NCBI GenBank assembly: GCA_038244585.1
Contig: JBBRTI010000031.1
Location: 1 to 7,089, forward strand
Source: UBA4664 sp038244585
GTDB lineage: Bacteria > Patescibacteriota > Saccharimonadia > UBA4664
Reading direction: 5' to 3'
Length of the DNA stretch: 7,089 nucleotides
The notes below the pieces were generated by a model, which had not been told where the DNA came from, searched no databases, and saw only the letters and a program-made list of their open reading frames with translations. Shown here piece after piece: positions 1-7,087 of the stretch. Positions within the stretch are counted from its first letter, which is position 1. The number at the start of each line of letters is the position of its first letter. The position numbers were made by a program, and so were the translations under genes.

Positions 1-1792
1 GATGCTGGCCATGATCGGCTCCTACGATTTCAACGACCCGAACTTCGGCAACTTCAACGTTGCCACCGCCGGCCGCCAGCCGGGATCGTCGTTCAAGCCG
101 TTCGTATACGCCACGTTGCTCGGCAAGAACAAGGACCAAGCCTGCGCCAAGGACCGCACCTGCCCGACCTACGGCCCAGGAACGACCCTCTACGACGTTC
201 CGACAAACTTCGGCACCGATGCCAACCCCTACAAGCCGCAGAACTTCGGACAGAAGATCAACGGCGTGGTGACGGTTCGTCAGGCACTTGCTGGCTCGCT
301 CAACATCCCGGCCGTTAAAGCTCTCTATATGGCCGGCGTCACCGCCTCCATCAATACTGCCAAGAGCCTAGGTATTACGACGCTCACCGAGGCCCCATCC
401 AGTTACGGGCTCTCACTGGTTCTTGGAACCGGCAACGTCAAGCTGATCCAAATGGCCAACGCCTACGAAAGCTTCGCCAATGGCGGACAGCACTACGAAC
501 AGACCCCTATTCTCAAAATCTACGATCAGAAGAACAAAGTTCTCGAAGACAATACGGCGGCCAAAAAGCCCAAACAAGCTCTAGATCCGCAAGTCGCCTA
601 CCTCATGGCAGACATTCTGAGCGACAACAATGCTAAGCGCTTCGCCTTCGGCAACGACCTTGATATTCGCAACGGCTGCGGCAACAACCAACAAACCGGC
701 TGTATCCATGTCGGATCCAAGACCGGAACGACTGAGCACTACAACGACGCCTGGACCATGGGTTTCACGCCGGATCTAGTTGCCGGAGTCTGGGTTGGCA
801 ATAACAACAACGCCGAGATGAGCAGCGCCGCAGCCGACATCGCCGCACCAATCTGGCGCACCTACATGCAGTCGGCCATCGGCAAAACCTCAACTGACGC
901 CTTCGCCAAGCCGGACGGCATCAAGATTGCGACACTCGACAAGCAGACTGGCCGCTCCGTCACCCAGGCTACCATCAACAAGACGGTCGACCAGTTCGCC
1001 TCATGGTACATGCCCATGGTCTCGGCCACCGGCCGGAACGCCGATATAGACAAGGTTAGCGGCAAACTGGCCACTGACTGTACTCCTCCCCTGGCCCGCC
1101 AGACCGCTTATTCCAGCGCCGTGGTGCCGGAAATTCCCGCCTCCGACCCGTCCTACCGCAACTGGCTGGCAGGCATGCAGGCCCGCGGCCTTTCAACCGG
1201 GGGTACCGTGCTGCCAACCGAATCGGACGATGTACACGCGTGCAGCGACGTCAAACCGCGCGTAACCATCGACGGCCTTTCGGGCGGCGGACCTAACTAT
1301 AAGTTCAAGGTCAACGTCACCCTCGGCACGTTCGGCACCGACAAGCCAGGTATCGGGTCGGCCCAGCTGCAGGTCTACTTTGACGACCAAGTCGTCTCCA
1401 CCCAGACGATTCCGGATTCCGGCAGCTACACCATCGGCCCGATCGCGGCGACGTCGACAGGCTCGCACATCTTCAAGGCCGTCATCACTGATACCGGTCT
1501 GTACCAAGGCACAGATGAGCAGACGGTTAACGTCACGACGATAGGCGGTGCGAGCTCCTTTAAGGGCCTGACACCGGAAGACGGTCAAACCTTAAAGTCA
1601 GGAGCAATCTCATTCTCCTGGTTCGACAACAATAATGGTCCGTATACACTACATATTGACGCAATTGCTCCAATCCCAGTTACCGGAACTAACAAGACAT
1701 GGCCCGTTCTGACTATCGGCAACTACGTCTGGTACGTTTCCGATAGTTCGGGTGCCTCGACGGCTCCGATATCATTCTTCATCAAGAATTAG
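1..1792 (+). CDS. Class A penicillin-binding protein (PBP1A-type), 5'-truncated by the window edge
   Basis: This is the C-terminal part of a bifunctional peptidoglycan synthase. The visible portion crosslinks stem peptides outside the membrane and is the beta-lactam target. The frame is open from base 2, and the ATG there is internal: the protein is already inside the transpeptidase domain, so the signal anchor and the expected glycosyltransferase domain lie to the left. Numbering from that Met, the three active-site motifs are present: SSFK at 29-32 within the class A signature RQPGSSFKPF (catalytic Ser29, Lys32), SLN at 99-101, and KTGTT at 240-244. The transpeptidase fold ends near residue 295. 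A roughly 300-residue tail follows, with a linker to about 415 and two beta-rich, probably Ig/FN3-like modules (about 418-515 and 518-596). There is no LPXTG motif or C-terminal membrane segment. Six cysteines fall in pairs (48/54, 226/234, 360/414), suggesting disulfides. The family call is secure; the tail domains are inferred from composition. The stop is TAG at 1790-1792. Confidence 0.95.
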   Translation, partial: MLAMIGSYDFNDPNFGNFNVATAGRQPGSSFKPFVYATLLGKNKDQACAKDRTCPTYGPGTTLYDVPTNFGTDANPYKPQNFGQKINGVVTVRQALAGSLNIPAVKALYMAGVTASINTAKSLGITTLTEAPSSYGLSLVLGTGNVKLIQMANAYESFANGGQHYEQTPILKIYDQKNKVLEDNTAAKKPKQALDPQVAYLMADILSDNNAKRFAFGNDLDIRNGCGNNQQTGCIHVGSKTGTTEHYNDAWTMGFTPDLVAGVWVGNNNNAEMSSAAADIAAPIWRTYMQSAIGKTSTDAFAKPDGIKIATLDKQTGRSVTQATINKTVDQFASWYMPMVSATGRNADIDKVSGKLATDCTPPLARQTAYSSAVVPEIPASDPSYRNWLAGMQARGLSTGGTVLPTESDDVHACSDVKPRVTIDGLSGGGPNYKFKVNVTLGTFGTDKPGIGSAQLQVYFDDQVVSTQTIPDSGSYTIGPIAATSTGSHIFKAVITDTGLYQGTDEQTVNVTTIGGASSFKGLTPEDGQTLKSGAISFSWFDNNNGPYTLHIDAIAPIPVTGTNKTWPVLTIGNYVWYVSDSSGASTAPISFFIKN

Positions 1793-1844
1793 CTCGGACG
1801 GGCAGTCAGGCTATGGAATGTCAGTGCTGTGGTTTCAGGATCAA

Positions 1845-1874
1845 TAAAAGCCTCACATTAATGTGAGGCTTTTA
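1845..1874. terminator. Bidirectional intrinsic terminator between convergent genes
   Basis: The 30 bases form a perfect palindrome. As RNA it makes an 11-bp stem, AAAAGCCTCAC (1846-1856) with GTGAGGCTTTT (1863-1873), around the loop ATTAAT. Each strand ends the stem in a run of four T, so it can act in both directions. It lies 52 bases after the PBP stop and about 30 bases beyond the stop of the minus-strand PIN/TRAM gene, where one shared terminator would be expected. The U-tract is short, so efficiency is uncertain. Confidence 0.88.
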
Positions 1875-1904
1875 AAATGCAGAATTCAATCTTTTAGCTA
1901 GACC

Positions 1905-3059
1905 CTAGCTGACGTCGTTCGGGTTGTTCTGTTTAACAATACGGTCCTCGATGCTACCGGCGCCGGCGTGCTGGCGTTTGCGGCCGCCACGGCGGCCCGA
2001 GCCGCTTCGGCCGGTGTTCTTGGATGAGGCGGCGGCCTCGGGCCCGGCGGACGGATCGGCGGCAATTGCATCAACGGCGGGTACGTCCTCGACAGGCAGC
2101 GGTACTGTGGACGCAGCTGAGGGCACGTCCTTTGCCAGGGCGCCCTTGCGCGGGGTGGCGAAGATCATCTTCCCGGCCACCGTCTGAAAGACGCGCGTGA
2201 CTTCGGTGATGACTTCCTGGCCCATGAGCTTATCACCGTTCTCGACAACGATCATGGTACCGTCGGCCAGATAGCCGACGCCCTGGTTACGTTCCTTGCC
2301 GGGCTGAACCACGCGGACAATCAGATCTTCACCGGGTAGCACTACCGGGCGGATGGCATTGGACAGCTCATTGACGTTTAAGACGCGGACGCCTTGGATG
2401 GCGGCAACACGGTTAAGGTTGTAGTCGGTGGTCAGGACGTTGCAGGAGTGTTTCTGGGCCAGGGCGACCAGCTTGGCGTCCACCTCTTTAACGCCTGATA
2501 CATCCTCGTCAGTGACTTCGACAACGACGTCCTCGGTCTCGCGAAGACGATTCAAGACTTCTAGCCCGCGTCGGCCGCGGCCGCGGCGCATGGCATCTTC
2601 AGAGTCGGCAATATTTTGCAGCTCGGCCAGAACAAAGCGCGGCACGATGAGTTTGCCTGGAACAAACCCGGCGGCAGCGATATCGGCAATACGTCCGTCA
2701 ATAATAACCGAAGTATCCACAAGAATCTGGCTGGCCGGGCCACTAGCTGCAATAACCGCCGCCGGCGCCTCGAACTTCAGAAAAGGCAACTTATGCAGGA
2801 TGGCGCTCCTACGAGCGAGAATCACCGACATGGCGGTTACGGTCAGAATGACCGACAGGATCAGCGGCAGCAGACTGCCCCACGGCTCAGGCAGCTTGCT
2901 GACCGGGACGCTGACCAACGCGCCGAGGAGCAAACCGACGATCGCGCCCATTAGCCCCAGGACTAGGTCCTGCATGGAGGCATGCCGCAAGCGCAGCACG
3001 GCCAGGATTACGAGAAGGGCTCCAACAATAATTATTGAGAAGACGGCCAAATCGGTCAT
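1905..3059 (-). CDS. yacL: YacL-like membrane-anchored PIN and TRAM domain protein (putative nuclease)
   Basis: This 384-residue protein has the YacL architecture. The N-terminus holds about three hydrophobic segments (roughly 4-23, 32-55 and 61-82). A PIN domain (about 112-235) follows, with the motif LVDTSVIIDGRI and the acidic metal-binding set Asp115, Glu146, Asp194 and Asp212 all present, so a Mg/Mn-dependent RNase-type active site looks intact. A TRAM domain, probably RNA-binding, spans about 238-300. The final 80 residues are low-complexity, rich in Ala, Pro and Ser, with a basic patch (RRGGRKRQ, about 356-363). The physiological role of YacL is not well established; a membrane-tethered RNase is inference from the domains. 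The start is supported by a Shine-Dalgarno site at 3068-3073 and an in-frame stop further upstream with no other ATG. It is last in the clpC-radA-yacL run, 64 bases after radA. Bacillus YacL as I remember it has more N-terminal sequence and about four membrane segments. Confidence 0.93.
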   Translation of the reverse strand: MTDLAVFSIIIVGALLVILAVLRLRHASMQDLVLGLMGAIVGLLLGALVSVPVSKLPEPWGSLLPLILSVILTVTAMSVILARRSAILHKLPFLKFEAPAAVIAASGPASQILVDTSVIIDGRIADIAAAGFVPGKLIVPRFVLAELQNIADSEDAMRRGRGRRGLEVLNRLRETEDVVVEVTDEDVSGVKEVDAKLVALAQKHSCNVLTTDYNLNRVAAIQGVRVLNVNELSNAIRPVVLPGEDLIVRVVQPGKERNQGVGYLADGTMIVVENGDKLMGQEVITEVTRVFQTVAGKMIFATPRKGALAKDVPSAASTVPLPVEDVPAVDAIAADPSAGPEAAASSKNTGRSGSGRRGGRKRQHAGAGSIEDRIVKQNNPNDVS

Positions 3060-3067
3060 AGAATAAT

Positions 3068-3073
3068 TCCTTT
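3068..3073 (-). promoter_or_regulatory. Ribosome binding site of the yacL-like gene
   Basis: On the minus strand AAAGGA lies 8 bases before the ATG at 3059, a good Shine-Dalgarno match at normal spacing. It fixes the start. In the rest of the 64-base spacer (3060-3123) I see no hairpin and no credible -35/-10 pair, which supports read-through from radA. Confidence 0.75.
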
Positions 3074-3123
3074 CAAGAGAATCAAATGATAAATAGCTTC
3101 AAACAAAACGGATCGAAATAATT

Positions 3124-4467
3124 TTAGCGCTTGGAGCTGAGAATCAGCCCCACGGCCTCAGCCACCGTGCTTACCCCATGAGCATTTTCAGCCGCCCCTC
3201 GCTTCGGCGTGATGGCAAAGGTCAATCCCATACGAGCAGCCTCACCTAACCGTTTGGCAACCTGTGAGACCGAGCGGACTTCACCGCTCAAACCGACCTC
3301 ACCGAAGGCAACCAGGTTTTTGGGGATCAAAGCATCCTTGAAAGCCGAAGCGATCGATAAAATAATTGCTAAATCGGCAGCTGGTTCAGAAATTCTTAAT
3401 CCACCAACGACATTAACATAAATATCGCTTGAGCTCAAATTCAAGCCTGCCCTTTTAGTGAGGACGGCCACCAGCAAGTTGAGCCGGTTGAGGTCGAATC
3501 CGACGGCGGTGCGCTTGGGATAGCCGAAGGCCGTGGGACTGACAAGGGCCTGAACCTCCACGAGCAACGGCCGGGTGCCTTCAAGCGTGGCCAGCACCAC
3601 CGAGCCGGCTCCCGGCTGACGTTCGGCTAGTAAGGCCTCGGAAGGATTCTCCACCGGAACCAGTCCCGCCTCGCCCATTTCAAAAATACCCACCTCGCTG
3701 GTGGAGCCGAAACGATTCTTAATGCCGCGCAGGGCCTTGAACGAACCGTAACGGTCGCCCTCGAGATAGAGTACCACGTCCACCAAATGCTCTAGTATTT
3801 TGGGACCGGCAATGGCGCCGTCTTTGGTGACATGGCCGATGATGAGCGTCGACACGTCATACCTTTTGGCAATGGTCTGCAGTACCTGGGCACTGGCCGT
3901 AATCTGGCCGACGGTACCCGGTGAGCCAGTCAAGACATCGACCGCCATGGTTTGAATGGAGTCGATGACGACGAGGTCGTAATTACCCTGCTCAATCGTG
4001 GCGGCGATGGCGTCGATGCTGGTCTCGGTTAAGATGTCCAGCCCATCGGCGGCGACGTTCATGCGCTCGGCGCGCAATTTTATCTGTGTGCGGCTCTCTT
4101 CGCCGCTGACGTACAACACGCGCTTTGTAGCTGCCATCAGGGTCGAAATCTGCAGCACGATAGTGCTCTTGCCGATACCTGGATCACCCGAGAGCAATAA
4201 TACTGAACCGGGAACAATGCCGCCGCCCAACACCTGATCGACTTCGCCAATGCCGGTCGAGAGGCGGGGCAGGTCTTTGGTCTCGACGTCGACCAGTCTG
4301 ACGGGAGTCAGGGCGGCCTTAGGCTTGGCCTTGCCGGCGCCGCTCGATACCGCGGATATTTCTTCGACTAACGAATTCCAAGTGCCGCATTGTTCACACT
4401 TGCCCATCCAGCGCAGGTATTTAGCGCTGCAGGTCTGACAGGTAAATTGAGTGGTGGTCTTTGCCAT
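3124..4467 (-). CDS. radA: DNA repair protein RadA (Sms), recombination ATPase
   Basis: RadA is a RecA-related hexameric ATPase that promotes branch migration and processing of recombination intermediates in the cytoplasm. From the chosen start the protein has 447 residues, normal for the family. Domains in order: a four-cysteine zinc finger (Cys10, Cys13, Cys24, Cys27); a RecA-like ATPase with Walker A GDPGIGKST (94-102) and Walker B LVVIDS (165-170); the RadA signature KNRFG (250-254); and a Lon-protease-like C-terminal domain (about 280-447). In that domain the conserved stretch near 355-366 reads GGLRISEPAADL, with no Lon catalytic serine in the expected place, as is usual for RadA, so no protease activity is expected. 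The frame is open 28 codons further upstream, but those codons overlap the end of clpC and would place the zinc finger unusually far in, so MAKTTTQF is the start. The ATG is one base after the clpC stop with no strong Shine-Dalgarno, suggesting coupled translation. The stop is TAA. Confidence 0.97.
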   Translation of the reverse strand: MAKTTTQFTCQTCSAKYLRWMGKCEQCGTWNSLVEEISAVSSGAGKAKPKAALTPVRLVDVETKDLPRLSTGIGEVDQVLGGGIVPGSVLLLSGDPGIGKSTIVLQISTLMAATKRVLYVSGEESRTQIKLRAERMNVAADGLDILTETSIDAIAATIEQGNYDLVVIDSIQTMAVDVLTGSPGTVGQITASAQVLQTIAKRYDVSTLIIGHVTKDGAIAGPKILEHLVDVVLYLEGDRYGSFKALRGIKNRFGSTSEVGIFEMGEAGLVPVENPSEALLAERQPGAGSVVLATLEGTRPLLVEVQALVSPTAFGYPKRTAVGFDLNRLNLLVAVLTKRAGLNLSSSDIYVNVVGGLRISEPAADLAIILSIASAFKDALIPKNLVAFGEVGLSGEVRSVSQVAKRLGEAARMGLTFAITPKRGAAENAHGVSTVAEAVGLILSSKR

Positions 4468-4468
4468 A

Positions 4469-6991
4469 TTATTCGGCAGGCGAGGTCTCTGGCGCCTTGT
4501 CGGCGGCCGTTTTTTTAGCTGCCTTACGGGCCCGGGCAATATGCAGGCCATCGCCGCGTCGGGTAACGGTTACGGTATCACCGTTGGTGATTTGCTCGTC
4601 CAGCAGGGCCATCGCCAAAGGATCTTCCAAGTAGTCCTGGATGGCGCGGCGCATCGGTCGGGCGCCCTGTTCCAAATCATAACCCTTCTCCACCAGCAGA
4701 GTTCGGGCTGAGGCCGTTACCTTGATCTTGATGTTCTGCTCGTCCAGGCGGCGCTGAAGGTCGGCAATCTGCAGAGTGAGGATTTTCTTGATGTCATTCT
4801 GGCTAAGAGATTTGAAAACTACGATACTGTCGATACGGTTGAGAAATTCGGGTTTGAAAGTCTTCTTCAATTCGCTGGTGACCTTGGCTTTGACCTTTGC
4901 ATGAGTAACTTCCAGTTGCTTCTCTTCAACCGGGCTCTCCGTTTTGAAGCCGATCTGGGCTTCACGTTGCATCTCGCTGGCACCGACGTTGGATGTCATG
5001 ATGATGACCGTATTGCGGAAGTCCACCTTACGGCCCTTGGCGTCGGTGACCTGGCCGTCCTCAAGGATTTGTAACAGCATATTGAAGACATCCGGATGGG
5101 CCTTTTCTATCTCGTCGAACAGGACTAGAGAGAAGGGTCGGCGGCGAATTTGTTCCGTCAGCTGGCCGCCCTCGTCGTAACCCACATAACCGGCCGGGGC
5201 GCCCACGAGACGGGAGACGTTGTGTTTCTCCATGAACTCGCTCATGTCGATTTTTATGATCGCGTCACGGTCGTGGAAGATTTCGTCGGCCAGCACCCGG
5301 GCCAGCTCGGTCTTACCGACGCCGGTGGGCCCTAAGAAGATGAACGAACCGATCGGCCGTCGGTCATCGGCAATGCCGGTGCGCGACCGGCGGATGCTGC
5401 GAGCTATCACATCGACGGCTTCATCCTGACCTATGATATGGTGCTTCAGGGAGTCGCCGAGTTTAAGCAGACTGTCCACCTCAGTCTTAATGAGGCGGGT
5501 CAACGGAATTCCAGTCATGAGGGCCACGACCTGGGCAATGTCTTCCGGCGTGATGAGGATGGCCTGATCGGCGGCACCTTCTTTGAGCTTGAGGGTGCTC
5601 AGGCGGTTACTTATGACGCTCTCACGGGTCTTGAGCCGGGCAGCCAGTTCGAAGTCCTGGTCGTAAACGGCGTTCTCAATATCATCACGAATCTCCGACA
5701 GCTGCTTTTGCAAGTTGCGGATGCCGCGACTGGAACCGCCCCGTTTGATCCGTGCCAGCGATGCCGCCTCGTCAACGAGGTCGACGGCCTTATCAGGTAA
5801 AAACCGGTCGGCAACGTAGCGCTTAGCCAGTTTTGCAGCCGCAACGATTGCCTCGTTGGTAATTTCCACGCGGTGATGTTCCTCGTAACGCGGGCGGAGA
5901 CCCTGAAGTATTTCGATGGTCTCTTCGATTGTGGTTTCAGGCACCTGAACCGGTTGGAAGCGGCGTTCGAGGGCGGCGTCCTTTTCAATGTGCTTGCGGT
6001 ACTCGTCGAGAGTAGTAGCACCGATGACCTGGATCTCACCGCGAGAGAGTGCCGGCTTTAAAATGTTGGCCGCGTCGATGGCGCCTTCCGCTGCCCCGGC
6101 ACCCACGACCGTATGAAGTTCGTCGATAAAGAGAATGACATCAGGCGAGGCCTTGGCTTCGTCGAGAATTTTCTTCAGGCGCTCTTCGAATTCGCCGCGG
6201 TACTTTGTGCCGGCGATGACTGAGGCCAGATCCAGCATGATGAGGCGCTTGTTTTGCAGCATCTCCGGTACTTGATCGGCGATTATACGCTGGGCCAAGC
6301 CTTCGGCGACGGCAGTCTTGCCCACGCCCGGCTCACCGATTAACACCGGGTTGTTCTTGGTGCGACGATTCAAAATTGATATTACCCGTCCAATCTGTGT
6401 TTCGCGGCCTACGACGGGGTCCAAGCTGCCTTCCTGCGCTTTCTGAGTCAAATCGATTCCGAAGTGGTCCAGGGCGGGGGTTTTGCCTTTGCCTTTCTCG
6501 CCTTTGCGCGTCGCGGTGCGGTCGTCATCGGCGTAGAAATACTGTTGATTGCCTAGGTAACTTTCCAGTTCCGAGCGGATCAGGGCCGGGTCAATCTGCA
6601 GGTCGTTCTTGAGCAAACTTATAGCCCGGGCACTTTTTTCGCTCAGGATGGCGAAGAGGATGTGCTCGGTGCCGCAGTACGGCTGCCCGAATTCTTTGGC
6701 CACGCGCAGAGAATACGTCAGAGTGTTCTTGGCGGTTTGACTGGCGCCTTTGTACGAGCCTCCGGCCAGCTGCTGGGAAAAACTCAGCACTAACTGGGCT
6801 TTCTCAAACGATACCCCGGCTTGCTTAAGAATCTTGGCCCCCACGGAGGCATCCTGCTGCAAAATTCCCAACATTATGTGCTCGGTTCCGACGTAGCTTG
6901 AACCCATTTGCGTGGCGATGGCCTCGGCGTTCTCCAAACTATGCTTGGCGTTCTCCGTGAAGCGGTCGAATTGTGCGTTTAAGTCGGCCAT
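4469..6991 (-). CDS. clpC: ClpC-type AAA+ unfoldase, ATPase subunit of the Clp protease
   Basis: This HSP100 unfoldase threads proteins into the ClpP peptidase in the cytoplasm. It is full length at 840 residues. Domains in order: two Clp-N repeats (about 5-75 and 80-145), each with GTEH (35-38, 107-110); a charged linker; the D1 ATPase with Walker A GEPGVGKT (219-226), Walker B VILFIDE (285-291), pore-loop residues KYRG (263-266) and arginine-finger candidates Arg343/Arg344; a middle domain of the UVR type (about 405-465) that separates ClpC from ClpA and ClpB; and the D2 ATPase with Walker A GPTGVGKT (554-561), Walker B LVLFDE (622-627), pore loop GYVGY (601-605) and sensor-2 GARP (776-779). 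The tripeptide IGF (680-682) sits where the ClpP-docking loop is expected, so it is predicted to pair with ClpP. The C-terminus is a lysine/alanine-rich tail. It is first in the run, with its own promoter-like sequence and ribosome site. The stop is TAA. Confidence 0.98.
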   Translation of the reverse strand: MADLNAQFDRFTENAKHSLENAEAIATQMGSSYVGTEHIMLGILQQDASVGAKILKQAGVSFEKAQLVLSFSQQLAGGSYKGASQTAKNTLTYSLRVAKEFGQPYCGTEHILFAILSEKSARAISLLKNDLQIDPALIRSELESYLGNQQYFYADDDRTATRKGEKGKGKTPALDHFGIDLTQKAQEGSLDPVVGRETQIGRVISILNRRTKNNPVLIGEPGVGKTAVAEGLAQRIIADQVPEMLQNKRLIMLDLASVIAGTKYRGEFEERLKKILDEAKASPDVILFIDELHTVVGAGAAEGAIDAANILKPALSRGEIQVIGATTLDEYRKHIEKDAALERRFQPVQVPETTIEETIEILQGLRPRYEEHHRVEITNEAIVAAAKLAKRYVADRFLPDKAVDLVDEAASLARIKRGGSSRGIRNLQKQLSEIRDDIENAVYDQDFELAARLKTRESVISNRLSTLKLKEGAADQAILITPEDIAQVVALMTGIPLTRLIKTEVDSLLKLGDSLKHHIIGQDEAVDVIARSIRRSRTGIADDRRPIGSFIFLGPTGVGKTELARVLADEIFHDRDAIIKIDMSEFMEKHNVSRLVGAPAGYVGYDEGGQLTEQIRRRPFSLVLFDEIEKAHPDVFNMLLQILEDGQVTDAKGRKVDFRNTVIIMTSNVGASEMQREAQIGFKTESPVEEKQLEVTHAKVKAKVTSELKKTFKPEFLNRIDSIVVFKSLSQNDIKKILTLQIADLQRRLDEQNIKIKVTASARTLLVEKGYDLEQGARPMRRAIQDYLEDPLAMALLDEQITNGDTVTVTRRGDGLHIARARKAAKKTAADKAPETSPAE

Positions 6992-6998
6992 AGTTTTT

Positions 6999-7004
6999 TC
7001 CCTT
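6999..7004 (-). promoter_or_regulatory. Ribosome binding site of clpC
   Basis: On the minus strand AAGGGA is followed by 7 A-rich bases and then the ATG at 6991. The match to the Shine-Dalgarno consensus is partial, but the position is right and the A-rich spacer is favourable. Confidence 0.6.
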
Positions 7005-7065
7005 GTCTTATCTGTCCCTTCACCGCGGCCGATGATACTGAAGTTGCCTCTGAGAGATTGGTTTT

Positions 7066-7071
7066 ATTATA
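7066..7071 (-). promoter_or_regulatory. -10 box of the clpC promoter (TATAAT)
   Basis: The minus strand reads GTGCTATAATAAAA here, a perfect sigma-70-type -10 hexamer. With a 17-base spacer the -35 hexamer would begin at 7089 and lie almost wholly outside the window, so it cannot be judged. Transcription would start near 7059-7060, giving a leader of roughly 68 bases before the clpC ATG. The leader has no obvious long hairpin. Confidence 0.7.
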
Positions 7072-7087
7072 GCACTCCTGGCACTCC
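7072..7087. repeat. Tandem GCACTCC direct repeat, candidate heat-shock operator cut by the window edge
   Basis: GCACTCC occurs twice, at 7072-7078 and 7081-7087, with a period of 9 bases, directly upstream of and touching the clpC -10 box. With flanking bases the first copy reads ATAGCACTC (7069-7077), 8 of 9 bases of the left arm of CIRCE (TTAGCACTC), the HrcA repressor site. The second, CTGGCACTC (7078-7086), matches 7 of 9. The inverted right arm GAGTGCTAA is not in the window; for the second copy it would fall at 7096-7104. The direct repeat is seen; the operator role is inference. Confidence 0.45.

Noticed and set aside
2..4. ATG at the left edge as the start of the PBP gene
   Set aside because: The sequence begins inside the transpeptidase domain, just before the catalytic serine motif, so the gene is cut by the window and this Met is internal.
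1193..1588. 131-codon minus-strand frame opposite the PBP tail
   Set aside because: It is Arg/Val/Ala-rich antisense reading without motifs or a ribosome site.
2428..3066. 212-codon open frame on the + strand opposite the yacL-like gene
   Set aside because: It is Arg/Ser/Thr-rich with no domain, lies wholly antisense to a well-supported gene, and has no ribosome site. Long antisense frames are common at this GC content.
3060..3123. Separate promoter or terminator between radA and the yacL-like gene
   Set aside because: TATCAT on the minus strand could be a poor -10 box, but no -35 sits at 16-18 bases, and no stem-loop with a T-run is present.
4468..4551. 28-codon N-terminal extension of radA
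   Set aside because: It lies in a second frame over the clpC 3' end, is Arg/Pro-rich as expected for an antiframe read, and would put the zinc finger far from the N-terminus. MAKTTTQF is the family-typical start.
5611..6039. 142-codon minus-strand frame inside clpC
   Set aside because: It overlaps conserved ClpC sequence in another frame and has biased Arg/Ser composition. It is a shadow.
7072..7087. CtsR operator before clpC
   Set aside because: CtsR sites are tandem heptads of the GGTCAAA type. The repeat here is also a tandem heptad but reads GCACTCC (or GGAGTGC), so the layout is similar and the sequence is not.
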